A stretch of DNA of 64,000 nt from Rhipicephalus microplus (Eukaryota > Arthropoda > Arachnida > Ixodida > Ixodidae): positions 102,460,702 to 102,524,701 of the forward strand of contig NC_134701.1 in assembly GCF_043290135.1 (NCBI RefSeq), given 5' to 3'. The position numbers and the translations under genes were made by a program. The notes below the pieces were generated by a model that saw only the letters and a program-made list of their open reading frames with translations, did no database searches and was not told the DNA's origin. Shown here piece by piece: positions 44,218-55,768 of this stretch (the stretch's first letter is position 1; the number at the start of each line of letters is the position of its first letter).

Positions 44218-44965
44218 ATGGCGCGTTCACACTTGGCCTAAAAGAGAGCGAAGCTGGTGGAACTCTCTGGAAACTGGCTCGTTTCGCCGCTCAAGCGGCC
44301 GGAAAGCCACAACGCCCGACCGGCGCGCGAAAATCGGTGCGAGCGTAATTTTCCCGCTACGCGACATCAGATCTCGTTTCCGCTTCACAGCCTTGGCTGC
44401 GCTAGATAAAAACACGTGACGTAACCAGCCAGCCGCAGATTAAACATGATGGCACAGGCGTCGGCGGTGGCTCAATGGCATGGCTCGCATCGGCTCAAAT
44501 CGAAAACTACCCGTGCAGCACGACGAAGCTTGATGGCCTCAACGAGGACGCGCTCATTGAGAGCCGGACTTGGATTACGATCGCCGACAACTTTGGAAGC
44601 CGACGGTGCAGTGCCAGCGAGTCGGGATGCCCCAACGTGTCTCGCGTTTGCGTACAGTCAGTCGAATGCCCCGCCGCCACTGCCGGAGCCTTCGCTCGTT
44701 TTGTTTCTGTAGGCTTATCTCCAAAAACAATGTTTGAAAAGGTGCGAGCTGAGTCTTTTTACTACTTTGCGTGAATAACTAGAAAATTTGTACGAACTTT
44801 AGTTCTCAGAGAGCAGGCGAAATCGAAATAATTGTTGAGGCATGGACGGCAGTGGCGGTGGAATGGGGCAGAACTAATGTGAACATCTTCGACGCCCGCA
44901 ATAGGGGTTTTCCGGCCGCTCTCGCGTTTTCGTTTTTCTTCAACTCTCAAGTGTGGACGCGCCAT
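44218..44965 (+). mobile_element. Non-autonomous PIF/Harbinger-like element
   Basis: A 748-bp segment with terminal inverted repeats: ATGGCGCGTTCACACTTG at the left and ATGGCGCGTCCACACTTG read inward from the right (17 of 18 bases match). It is flanked by TA on both sides (44216-44217 and 44966-44967). It is GC-rich against AT-rich surroundings and contains the MADF-like ORF at 44475-44774, which fits PIF/Harbinger elements that carry a MADF/Myb-like accessory protein. No transposase remains. The exact target-site length is ambiguous because TAAT/ATTA is palindromic. Confidence 0.65.
44475..44774 (+). CDS. MADF-like ORF inside the Harbinger-like element
   Basis: A 99-codon frame. Residues about 8-42 fit the start of a MADF DNA-binding domain: AQIENYPCSTTKLDGLNE, then ESRTWITIADNFG, with the typical order of a PC/Y-type loop, acidic residues and W-x-x-I-A. 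The remainder has no recognised fold, and the reading frame of a real MADF protein is probably lost after residue 45. An overlapping frame starts at 44446. Possibly a truncated accessory protein of the autonomous parent. Confidence 0.45.
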   Translation: MAWLASAQIENYPCSTTKLDGLNEDALIESRTWITIADNFGSRRCSASESGCPNVSRVCVQSVECPAATAGAFARFVSVGLSPKTMFEKVRAESFYYFA

Positions 44966-45489
44966 TAGAGTTGAACGCGATACCGAAATCCGGCCCCTAG
45001 TGCACCCTTCAACTTCTAAGTGCATAATTAGTCATATGTATTGTTACATACCCACGCACGCACACAAAGACGCCCACAGTGAATTGGACCAGCGCGCGCT
45101 ATTATCGCCGATTGGGCTCGTTTTCGTCATGACACCTGTCGAACAAAATGCGTTAAGGGGGCTTTGAAGCACTTTTTCAAGTAACCATGGAATAATTTCT
45201 TTCTCTCTCTCTCTTTTTTTTAGTCATATGTGCGGCATTTTCAGTGTGATCACGCACGCATGCGAGGACAAGTAGCGGCTTCCCGCGGCTATCACAGTAA
45301 ACTGATTTTCCGGTCACAGACGCACAGACGATATTTCGCTCATAACTAACCGGGCCGACACCAGCGACAGATTTTCTGCGACATGATCTCTTTAACGCTA
45401 TTGCGTTAAAACGAGGACGCATGGAACAAACGCCCAAGTCCTACAGGACGAGTGCGAATTTACAACAGTCATGCATGAATATTCTTTTG

Positions 45490-48400
45490 GTGCGATCGAC
45501 ATGCCTCCTTCAAAAAATCAGCCGCTAAAGTATGCGTGGTGAACTTCGTGCTTTGCGGGAAGAGCAAAGCAGGTAAAAACCGCTCATATCGCTAAACAAG
45601 CGCGTGCGTGTCATAACAGGTGGGGCAGCAATATTTAAAGTGCGCCTTTAGAGCCCTTTGCGTCATGTCGCTAGTTTTCACACGCTGAAGCCAAAGAGCT
45701 CCGAGTACCGCCGTTGACGAATAGATTATAAAAATACCTCGCCGCTAGTTTGCTGAAAAACGTGTGCTTTGAGGCTGATTCACTTCGCAGCGCACGTGGA
45801 AGGTAGAGTGACAGTATACGTTTCACTGCCGGTGCCTAATTGTTTTTTTTTTTGCCTTTTTGCTTGCTCCAAACCTATATTATAGAATCTCGTATGCGGG
45901 ACCACAGTATACGTCTGTGGAGTTATTGTACACCCCGTCATAACACACTCTGCTGTTAAAAGAACGTCTACACTGAGGCAGCCTCTCCAATATCTAGTCC
46001 GACAAAGTGGTCCGTCAAACATGGGAACACAGATGCAATCCAGCGTAATACGTCTTCGCCAAAGATTTGTCAATTTACTTTTTTCTATTCAGTTCATTGT
46101 GTTTTTAGACACCTACAGAATGAAAGACACATTAACCTAGCACATTGGCTTAGTCTCATGATACCGTTGTTCTCACAACGCGGTAAAGTTTACTCCCTTA
46201 TTCTCAATCCAACTCAACTAATATAAATTTGCGTATAAAAAAGAAAGCTAGTTTTATAAATATTTGTGAGTGATTTGAGGAACATTGTTTTCTTATGTGC
46301 TGTGGATCTGAGAATACAAGAAAAAATTGATATATATACAGTGCCCCAAGAATATGGCATGTAGGTATTCAGGGGGAAACCATAAATTTTTATGTAATGT
46401 AATGGGACCATTTGAAGTTGATTTAGCCTTAAACTTATTCCTTCACTCAACAAGGTTACTGCTTCCGTATTCTTGCGCAAAATTAAAAAGATGCCAGCAA
46501 TTTTGAGTGTTCAGGAAAAAAGTTTAGTTTGCAAGAAACTTATTATCATTAATTTATGAACGTTGTAGAGCATCATGGCTCTACTACTTCAGCGCCAGTG
46601 AACCTCAACGCGCCGATGTCTTGGTCATTCGTCCAACCGTCCATGTTATTCGACAGAAAACATGAATTTGCGCCACAAATTAAAGCGGGACGACCGTCAT
46701 ATATCTATTTAAATTTGCTCTTGCGAGCTGGTATACGGCTGCAATTTGGTAATATTTCCTAACAACCCGACCACTTGTGGAAACATAAAACACGCAAGAG
46801 TGGTGTATTGAGTCGAGCCCGGACGGCGGTTCTTTATTTTCTGCGTCCCATTACTCCAGAGACCATGTTACTATAACCATATCTGTCACTCTAGTAAAGT
46901 TTGTGAGTATACAGCACACTCAATCAAAAGTATCTTCATGCGACACACTTTGCAATTTTATAAAGCACAATCATGCAGCCGGGGAACAACACCTCCGTCT
47001 ATGCCCCATTGTGGTGCTTCAGTGACTTAGGTACTCGTCTTCTGAACCGCAGGTCGTGGGATTAAATCACGGGTGTGGCTTATGCATTTTGATGGAGGCG
47101 AAAATGCTGAGGCCCATGTGCTCAAGTTTGGTTGCGGGTTAAAGAACCTCAGGTCTCCTATAAGCTTGTGGTTGTTTTCGGACGTCAAACACTACATATA
47201 AAACAACTTCTCCGTCTATATCCTTCAACGTAGTGTACCACGTTAATGCAGTTCTAGACAGGGCGCCTGTGATCATGCTAGGCTAAACCATGGGAATGCG
47301 CGATGTTCCCTAGCGTTGACAGAAGTTATTTCAGAGCCAATTACCACCCTTTAGACGAGGGAATCCAACGGTCGGGAGCAGAGCCATCACAAGGCCTCTG
47401 GATTTGTATCCGTAATTTGGTTTATATGCTTGCACTTTGGAAACACTAGTGGAAACCATAAGGCCTCGCCAACTAGGTTGTTCTTCCGTATGTTTCGTTA
47501 AAAGTAACATTGTGACACTGTTTTTTACCGATGTCATTTGTTTGCGAATTTGACATTGAGAAAGAGAACTATCCCTTCTATTGGCCGCCAGATTGAGCAC
47601 AGTTGTCACATGGCGGCAACTGGCCGAAATGTTCAATCGTGAATTGTTCCTTGCGTCATCTGCCAGCCACATCGTGTTTCTTTGTGCGCGTACGTCATGC
47701 TCGTTCTCAAAGTGTGGTTTGTCGGGTCACGTCACCCTAAGTGTACATGTTTCTACGTCTGGCTGAAACGATGTACGAAATCATTTGGTCTTACTCGGCT
47801 GCTAATGCAAGTAATGAGATCAGCGTGCGCAACTTACCAGAGTGCTGTTTATTGTGGTCGTACCCTCCATTCGCCAGAACAACTTCAGAGTGGCTGGCAC
47901 TTTCTCGCTTTCTGTTTCAAGCACTTGGAAAAAAGCTCTTGTCATCCTGCCAAAAATCAGGACTATTGAATTTTGTGTTAGTAGAGCGTTGTATAGTGCC
48001 TTGGCTGAAGGCAAAAGAAAAAAAAAACTCGCACTAGGTCATGCGCTTGCACGCTGTTGGTAGGTGTACTACTACGGCACTGTAGGTAATCGATCATGTG
48101 ATTAGCCTTAGTTGTGTTTATCTGGCCGTGGTAAAACTGCTCAGAAATATTACTATCACATTCACTGTGAGACTTCAGTACTTACACTGTACTTAAAAAA
48201 TAGTTACCGTGCGCAACCGTGTGCTTATGTTAAGAACGCTTTGAAGAGCCCAGACGTTGAAAATTGATTCAGATGGCATGCCTTTTATAAAATATTATAT
48301 AATTATACTGAAAGTATGAACTTTTTCGCATTGTTTTCAGCGTTTGTGTGGCATTGTTAGTGTCCGCCAGAAGGCAGTGGTAATTCTTGTCTGAAAAAAA

Positions 48401-48990
48401 AAATATGCTTGTTCTATTAACCACGCCTTTGTTGTAGCGCCGTCACGCACGTTATCTACCAATGAAAGCTTTCTGCTGAACTATAATATAAAAATTTCAC
48501 TGGTGCAAGAACATGTTCGTACATGTGGTAGACGCCGTTTAGCGCAAAGCGCCGTCAGCCACTAAGCCTTGCTGACTAGACTTATCGGCTATCCCACAGT
48601 CCATAGCGAACAGACTGAGACAAAAAAAAAATGCGTATCAAGTGCGAATGGTGGTACCGAATGGATAGCACAGATATGCGGGCTTTTGCGATAATTCTTT
48701 CTCTTTTTTCATAGTATGCAGATTACAAAGATTTAAATAAGCAGTTCAGTCGTGCTACAGAAGTATTGCCTTACAGCATTATATTGTGCAGCCAATGTGG
48801 CTAAAATACAAGAAATGCATCTGATTTACTTAAAGCCCCACATGTAGATTTCAGTATAATATTGAAAAACAAATTTTTTAGCTTCGCTTTTCTACTTTTT
48901 TAATGAGCACACTGAAAAAAGTGAGCTTCCTGTTGAGTAGAAAAAGGGGTTTAATTAAAATAACCGAAGGCCGACTCCATGGGTTGCAGC
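45490..48990. repeat. Segmental block D, second copy
   Basis: Colinear with 5860-10490 but lacking the satellite array, the MITE at 7274-7655 and the composite repeat at 8450-9205. It carries its own SINE at 47010-47210. Short minus frames (45780-46073, 47331-47672) mirror frames in the first copy. The word pairs are listed under the first copy. Confidence 0.8.
47010..47210 (+). mobile_element. Diverged tRNA-derived SINE inside block D copy 2
   Basis: Head TTAGGTACTCGTCTTCTGAA with GTGGGATTAAATCACGGG as a weak B box, body GATGGAGGCGAAAATG and GGGTTAAAGAACCTCAGG, tail GGACGTCAAACACTACATA. It interrupts sequence that is continuous in the first D copy at about 9650. Word pairs on both sides (AACACCTCCGTCTATG and AACTTCTCCGTCTATA) suggest a target-site duplication. 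Confidence 0.7.
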
Positions 48991-48999
48991 TGCGCAGCG

Positions 49000-50225
49000 T
49001 GAATTTAAGACATAACAGCTTGTCGTCATCTTCGTTGATACTTTTCGAATACATACGTTCGCGAAATTAATGACTCAGTCAATCAACATATTTTATAAGA
49101 TTGCTATACGGTCGTACAGAGCCGTAGTTGCGGGTAGCGCCGACTTTGGGGCAAGAATAATCATGCTTTCCACCCGTTTGAGAACAATTAGGCATCCCTC
49201 ATGCGATGATGGATATCGCCGCTTTGTTGGGCTTTCTTCTAGTCCTTTTGTTTATTAAAACAGGCATTTCTAACACCGAACGTTGGAAGAGCAAGTGAAC
49301 TAACAAGCAATACTCTTCATGGCACTGAGGACATTCTAACGATGTCCGGAGTAAATCGACTAAACATTCATTTCCGGGGAAAGATAACGTGTGCAGTCAG
49401 CATAAAAGATTAAGGTCTAGCCAGCTTCTCATGAGGGAGCTGGAACTTCCTGCACCAAAGCTGATAGGGCTTCACTGTTTTGTAGACATTAGGGTTCTCA
49501 AAATAGAACTTGAAAATCTTAGCCGAATCATTATTTAAGTTATTGCTTCATTTAGTCTCTGTGGGAACACACCCATTTCACCCTAAAGTAAACAAAATAA
49601 TGGAAAAATCAACGAAGTCCTCTTCTTTGAAGTATGATAAGTTCTTCAGCCATAATATCCACATATATAGCTTTACGTCTAAAAAGCACAGTATTATTAT
49701 TAGAGAGGTCCTAGTGAGTGGATCCGTAATGTTTGACCGTCAAGGGTTCATTACCATGCGCTGACATCGGACACTATTCTCGCCTCTCGCAATTGGCTTT
49801 CTTCAAAATGTGACTGCACCAGCTAGTGTCCAACCCACGACTTTTCAGTCAGCACCCGCCCACAGTAACCACTGTTTCACTGCGGAAGTATAAATTATGC
49901 CACCGTAAGCCCCTCTAACTTGCGTTTTACAATATACAATAATGTTTTTGCTTCAGAAACTACTCCTGCAATTTAGACCATATGGTGCTTTTATTGTACA
50001 AAAACATCGGATAGGTCACGTTTATCATCAAGCATTTCGCCATCATAAATGTCCGACCACTGCAGCCAAGTTAGAATCAGAAATTTTCGGGTGACGAGCG
50101 CAATTTTTTAACCACTGTACCACCTTTCATGTTTCTCGTAGGTTTTCAGGAATTTATGTTATGATAGTTTCTTTGTGCTCCTTTATGAGGGGCACTCATG
50201 TGCAGGGCAAACATTGAGTTTATTT
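49000..50225. other. Spacer between blocks D2 and B3 with SINE scraps
   Basis: 49815-49900 resembles the SINE remnant at 26395-26475 (GTCAGCACCCGCCCACAGTAACC). A further weak scrap is near 50045-50130. No gene seen. Confidence 0.4.
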
Positions 50226-50229
50226 GACT

Positions 50230-51165
50230 TATCTTCGGACTTACATGAAGGCCTACAATTAGTGTAGGTGGAACTGAACGGCCTCCTTGGCAGTGCAGGC
50301 GAAATCTCCCTTATGGGAACGTTAACCCCGATAAACATATTCTTTTTAGAAGGCTATGTTTTACGGGTACAAGTCGCTAAATATACAACAGTGGAGAAGA
50401 TCGTTATAGAAGGCCCATTATTCATATATCTTATCAAAATAGAGAGCAAGGGAGGGCTCTCATTTATATAAATCATATTTGTCACTACTTTAATGTTGTT
50501 TGTAAAAGAGATCCTTTCGGGGCTTTGATGTGGACAGTGAAAACACTGAACATAGAGAGCAATATGGCCGGCCTGAAAAGGTAGTCTGCTTGAAGTTGAA
50601 GGTCAGACATCAGAGAATTGTTATTCATTAATCAGATAGATTAATTCACTGTATACAAGCCAATATCAATAGATGAATCATATTACGAAATCAAAACCCA
50701 GGAATACATGTGATAGTTACAATGTGCTACTCAAAGGAGGCTTTTTATATGAGATTTCAAGGAATAATGGTGAGAAGTGAATCATTTTTAATGCAACAGC
50801 ACGTGTTGTTAGCTGAAATGTTCTTCAAATATACGATTTCAAGTACATTGCAGTTTGAAATAAATCCACGTGGCCAAACACTGCAACGCACTGTGTGAAC
50901 ATGTGCGGATGACCTGGCACCCTCCTTCAAAAGTGAAGTCGTACGGCAAAACCCACTAACGACACTCCCCAATGTGCACACCAACGCTATAAATTATCTG
51001 AGTTGACTCTTTTAGTGAGAATATTTGAATGACTATATTCTAAATAACAGCTGTAGCTAAATTCAGCCTTGAAAACACTCAATGCCATTTTGTGTTCACT
51101 TAAGATGACTCGAAGACGAATTTACTTGTTTTTTTTTTCATTTTCAGTCGATGCATTCATGGCTT
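50230..51165. repeat. Segmental block B, copy 3, 5' flank part
   Basis: Counterpart of 36400-37320, same order and orientation, with no coding content. Confidence 0.75.
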
Positions 51166-51269
51166 AGAGAGTGAAGCAAGGCTTGATCCTGCCCTTTCGT
51201 GCTAAAAATTTTATCACCTCACGTGCTCTTGCACTGCCTTCAACATCAAAGACACTTTACCTGAATTCG

Positions 51270-51605
51270 CATGACTGATTGAGAGAGAGAGAGACGAGAA
51301 AAAAGGAAGGCAGGGAGGTTAACCAGATGCTAGTATCCGATAGGCTACCCTACACTGGGGTAGGAAAATTGGGGGTTGAAAGAGAAAGAGAGAGTTAAAA
51401 AATAAATAAGAGAAAAACACCGACACACACGCACACACAAAATCAGTCCACTCAGAGGCGTTCCGACAGGCCAGTAGTTCGCAAGAAGCCTAGTAGCGCT
51501 TGCATGGCTTTCTTCGGTGACGATGAGTCATGATGGTGGCGCAGTATACTTTTTTCTGAGAGCGGCTGGTTATATAACTTGTTTAGTTTATTAGAAAGGT
51601 GTTGT
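51270..51605 (-). mobile_element. LINE Y 3' end, minus strand
   Basis: The minus frame ends KKAMQALLGFLRTTGLSERL with stop at 51452-51454, matching the LINE Y end at 35540-35585. Upstream QPLSEKSILRHHHD corresponds to the RPFSEEKILGS stretch there. The 3' UTR (51280-51400) has GGCAGGGAGGTTAACCAGAT and a (GA)n tail. 5'-truncated near 51605. Confidence 0.8.
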
Positions 51606-51614
51606 CTTTGTTAT

Positions 51615-51851
51615 TCATTGATATGTCGGGCTTAACGTCCAAAAACCAACATATGATTATGAGAGACGCCGTAGTGGAAGGCTCCGGAAATTTCGATTAC
51701 CTGGGGTTCTTTAACGTGCACCCAAATCTGAGCACATAGGCCTACAACATTTCCGCCTCCATCGGAAATGCAGCCGCCGCAGCCGGAATTAGATCCCGCG
51801 AACTGCGGGTTAGCAGCCGAGTACCTTAGCCACTAGACCACCACGGCGGGA
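51615..51851 (-). mobile_element. tRNA-derived SINE, minus strand
   Basis: Reverse complement of the SINE at 17424-17668: head GTGGTCTAGTGGCTAAGGTA, then GGGATCTAATTCCGGCTGCG, body CATTTCCGATGGAGGCGGAA and a GGACGTTAAGCCCGACATAT tail. It sits directly behind the truncated LINE Y. Confidence 0.85.
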
Positions 51852-51859
51852 CTACCTGG

Positions 51860-52850
51860 TTTCGCATTGTCCCCTTTATTAGAATACAGTTCATCACGTT
51901 ATGAAGCCATAGCATATCGCCACCTTGAAGTATATCGTCCTAGGACGTCGCAGTGATGTGATGATTATCTAAGAAATTTTGGTTATGGGGGAAGTGTTTT
52001 TGAATTACTCATTCCGGGCGCTGCAGGAGTGTGACGCCAAAAGTTATATTTTATCTCAAACAATCTTCTGCGGCTATATCTTTATTATTCAGAAGCTATT
52101 CGCGACGTCAGTTGTTCATTCCGCACCTTGAGGCAATATAGGGAAGCTGTGCACTGAGGTTCACAGTCCAAGTGCCAGAGTTATACGGTAGGATCACTGT
52201 AGGATGGTGCTGCCCATGAAGAAAAAACGAACGGCCAAGTAGATTTCTTTTTTCCAGGTGAGGCAACAGTGTTAACTTGTTAACTCGAACCTACTAAATC
52301 TCCATTGTATCGAGTGACTACATCTCGTGGCGGCGCCCGAAGTATGCAAACAAATTTCGCAGAGACGGGGTTCGCCATGTGAAATACACACACAACGCGA
52401 CAACTTCAAGAGCGCCGCTCGCGCTTGTGGGACCACTGGTGCCGACTAAAAGAAGATGCTCAGTGTCAACAACCTGCCCCTTTCTACAAAACAGTGCGAA
52501 CTGCCATCACACTGCAGAAAACTCCATATTTGTGTTAGCGAGAGCGGACGCGGGGTTCTCGGTGAATCCGCCATGCTGCAACTTTGCAGCGTCCTCTCAT
52601 GTTCATTTGAGTTGCGATTAGAACCGCACAGCCCTTTAAATATTCCTCGTGAAAGTGTGCCAAATATTCGCATGTTGACTCCTGTTCACTTTTTCATAAC
52701 CTGTTACACTAGTGCTCTAGAATACTCACCCGGGGTGCCAACCTATGCGAAAAAATTTGAATTTCACACATAAAAAGGTTTACCCTTTCTTTTTAATTTT
52801 GCTCAAGAGGCGATGCGTAACTGTTTTGCAGCATCAATGTAGAAATTATA
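51860..52850. other. Unassigned DNA inside block B3
   Basis: Not matched in the other B copies, so an insertion or locally lost elsewhere. A GC-richer piece at 52320-52640 has short frames on both strands but no recognised motif. Confidence 0.35.
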
Positions 52851-52859
52851 TGTCTTATA

Positions 52860-53080
52860 TAGGTGTCATAAAAAAAGTCAGTGTTCATGTTTCAATTTCA
52901 AGCGCAATTGTTGCTGAAGTGTTGTGAATGTGAAAATTGAATGCATTTTCTCTGGAAGAACACCAGTGTGTAACATACTAGACATCTCAATGAAAAAGCC
53001 AGGCTTTATTCAGCAATAAAAAGCTAAAGAGTATAAACATGAAATGCAGTTGGTTTATAAGCACTGACCAATCAGATATT
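52860..53080 (-). promoter_or_regulatory. 3' flank of membrane-protein gene copy 3 with poly(A) signal
   Basis: Minus-strand TTGCTGAATAAAGCCTGG lies about 70 bases past the stop of copy 3 and is a canonical AATAAA. Copies 1 and 2 have aligned sequence there but with CAACTAAAGCGCAG instead. Confidence 0.5.
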
Positions 53081-53082
53081 CA

Positions 53083-53757
53083 TTAGTTCGTCATATTCAT
53101 CTCTTGGCCGTCGAACGCCTGTCTTGTTGCTCTCGCACAGGACGAAGCCGAGCAAGGCCTCTGCCGGCCCACTGCACCCGAGACCACGGCGGAGAAGTCA
53201 CCACCGGGGGCCGATTCCGGCGTGTTGATGTTGCCGAAGGAAAAGACGGTGACGGTCAGCCAGGCTATGGCCGTGTGCTGCAGGCCTACGACCACCTCCC
53301 ATTCCGGAAGGGGCCCAGGGGAGACTAGTGCAGCCGAGATAACGATGAAGGTTAGAAGTCCTGCGGCTACCATCACAGAATTCCTTGACTTGGGGCTGTT
53401 GTGCACGGGGGATGTCCGATGCTGGCTGCGCAACAACAGCTTCGTCCCCGAGGACGTGCAATGCAGCCGTGGCCGTCGCACGTCTGGCGTGATGACGAGA
53501 CAACGGCGCAGCTTGGTTGCCACAGGAACTCTCGTGCTCCTCGCCGGCCGGGCGTCGATTGGGACGCACTTACGCAGAGGCTGCAGGCTGCAACAGGCTG
53601 GAACTCCAGTTCTTTTCTCGAGGGGCAGTCTGGTGGGCTGGTCCATCACTGGAGACTCGCCACAACCCTGCTGGCGTCCGACCAAAACGGGGTGCAAACG
53701 GCGTTCAAAAACGCTAGCCTGTGCAACTTCTTGTCTTCTTCTTCTCTGATAGCTCAA
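53083..53757 (-). CDS. Small single-pass membrane protein, family copy 3
   Basis: A 224-residue open frame without stops. A basic N-terminus (SYQRRRRQE, then KLLLRSQHRTSPVHN) precedes one membrane segment at residues 127-145 (SVMVAAGLLTFIVISAALV). The tail has PGPLPEWE, VVGLQHTAIAWLTVTVFSF, VVSGAVGR and the conserved end MNMTN. At the position of the conserved ATG there is TTG, so translation may begin at Met 38 or in an upstream exon. Compared with copy 1 many residues differ, yet the membrane helix, PLPE, VGLQH and the stop position are kept, which argues for past selection. Function and family unknown. Confidence 0.5.
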   Translation of the reverse strand: MSYQRRRRQEVAQASVFERRLHPVLVGRQQGCGESPVMDQPTRLPLEKRTGVPACCSLQPLRKCVPIDARPARSTRVPVATKLRRCLVITPDVRRPRLHCTSSGTKLLLRSQHRTSPVHNSPKSRNSVMVAAGLLTFIVISAALVSPGPLPEWEVVVGLQHTAIAWLTVTVFSFGNINTPESAPGGDFSAVVSGAVGRQRPCSASSCARATRQAFDGQEMNMTN

Positions 53758-53816
53758 ACCGAACGCTGGAGATTAGCCAATACGTGGGTGAGTTTTTTGT
53801 TATTTTCAGTATACTA

Positions 53817-54285
53817 ACGTCGTAACGCGCCATCTCCTGGGCGACCTGAGCCTCTCTGCTCGTACAACGAGATATGCAAGCACCACTATCTGTCAAGAAG
53901 ACTGCTGCCTCTACCACACTCCTCGCTTTGCAGGGCCTAAGCTGTCACTCTCCGACTGCCACAAACAAACACTTACCCGAGCCCTGCGGCACTGCACACA
54001 ATGTACCCTGAACGGTTTCCAAGCCCGGACTGCCCCTTGTGTGGTGGTTATGTGGACTTCGAGCATGTACTGTGGGGCTGCGCCTCTGCCGGTCCCCCTT
54101 TCACCCAAGAGGAAATGAAGCGACTCATTAAGGCCCAGGACCAGACCTCTCAAATCCTGGCCGTCCAGAGGGCCCGCACGAGGGCCGTCAGGTTTAACCT
54201 GATGGTCCCCGAGTGGGCCTAGCCAGGTGACGCTGAGTTTACTCGCGTCTATTGTGGACCGAATAAAGTTGTTTCACTCACTCAC
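53817..54285 (+). mobile_element. 5'-truncated LINE with 11-bp target-site duplication
   Basis: Flanked by TCAGTATACTA at 53806-53816 and 54286-54296. The coding part ends with a zinc-like motif and tail (frame 54001-54222: FPSPDCPLCGGYVDFEHVLW, QILAVQRARTRAVRF, MVPEWA). The upstream part is in another frame. The 3' UTR has GAATAAAGTT and a (TCAC)n tail. Family: an I/R1-like LINE by the C-terminal motif. It inserted into block B copy 3. Confidence 0.8.
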
Positions 54286-54448
54286 TCAGTATACTACCTA
54301 TATACGATAAAAATATGTAATACAACCAGTTTTGTTACGAAATACTATTCATGATATATTTGAATTATGAAGAATGTAGTTTGATATTCTTTTCAACTGA
54401 TTGATAAATTCCTCGATAGCGAGGAAAACATCCTTGTGTAGCCAACAC

Positions 54449-55768
54449 TCTTAAAAAAAGTTAGTAAAAAAGTAGCAACTGCAAGCAAATAGATAGTAAC
54501 TGCAGTGGTTACTACCTTTCTTACATCATTACTACCTTTTAGATAACTGAGTACTACTTACGTTAATAAACAGTTACTAGCTCGAACCATTCCTAAGTTT
54601 TTGCGACCTGTTTACTACTTACGTTAGTAAACAGTTAGTAGTTCGAATGAAAGATGTAGTAACTACCGCTGTTACTACCTTTATTGGCCCGTTACTACTT
54701 TTTTGCTACCCGGCTGTTGACCATCTAATGCGCATTAGTGTGTGATTCTGATTCTGAGAATTTATGAGAGGAATTGTCTCGACGTATCATCATTAAACGG
54801 TAAAACGACACAGAAGACATCCACAGAGCGAGAAAATGAATTTTGTTTTGAATTACGCAACCGAGATATGTAAGCATCATACCGGTATTGCCAAAACGGA
54901 GAAGTACAAGTTAACGAACCATAAGCAAGTGCTACACGTGTTGTAAGAGATAATTACAACAAACGTAGTAGGTGACAGCAAAATAACAAGACCGGCGGAT
55001 CAAAGTAACCAAACGGTCACCATTAATCCTCTGCGGCTTCTCTAAAAATATTATCACTGTTTTGGCGCGTCAAACTTCAAAAAAAACGATTATTATCTTT
55101 CAACCGTTCATATATTAGCCGTGTGAAACATTCAAACGCACTGAGAATTAGTTTTGTACCTTGTTTCGGCCACCGTACGTAATGCCCTTTTGTGTCTTTC
55201 TTATAATGAATAAATATGACGTATAATTTTTTATAAGTAAGGCTAATTCAGAGTCTTCTGCTACGTTCGCAAATACACATAACTAGGTAGTATATTGCAG
55301 TGCTATAAATTTAAATTCGCCATAATTTATCCTGAAACATATGTGCTCACTTGTGCCGGACATGCACCTGCAAAGTAGGGACTATATATATCCCACGCTT
55401 ACTTCGTACAGTATGCGTAAAAATAGTCTATGTATTCTTTGCTGTCATGGCACACCACGCTTATTTACCCCCAGTTGTGTATTAATGATACATTAACTGA
55501 TCAACATTACCAGTAGAAAAATATTATGTCAGATTGAATAAACACTGTAGTATTAGTTAATACTTTAAAAAACTGTAAATGTTACTACCCATGGGTGGTA
55601 ATGGGTAGGGTAGTAACAATTAATAAATGCTGGTTGTAACAGCAACAGTAGTAACTGTTACCACCCTCGCTGTTACTAACTGCGCTTCCTACTAGAGTTG
55701 TAACATATGTGACAAACCGTTACTACCCCAAAGTTAGCAAGTACTACCACCTTTGTTCTAAGAATGAA
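54449..55768. mobile_element. 1.3-kb MITE-like element with GTTACTAC repeats
   Basis: Inserted in block B copy 3. Ends are imperfect inverted repeats: CACTCTTAAAAAAAG at the left and, read inward from the right, CATTCTTAGAACAAAG. Both ends are packed with TTACTACC/GTAGTAAC words (54450-54720 and 55575-55760). The middle is AT-rich and non-coding. A related end is at 33712-33925. Confidence 0.55.

Noticed and set aside
53222..53749. 175-codon plus-strand frame opposite membrane-protein copy 3
   Set aside because: It is open because of GC-rich antisense composition. The minus-strand frame is the one conserved among the three copies, including its stop and membrane helix.
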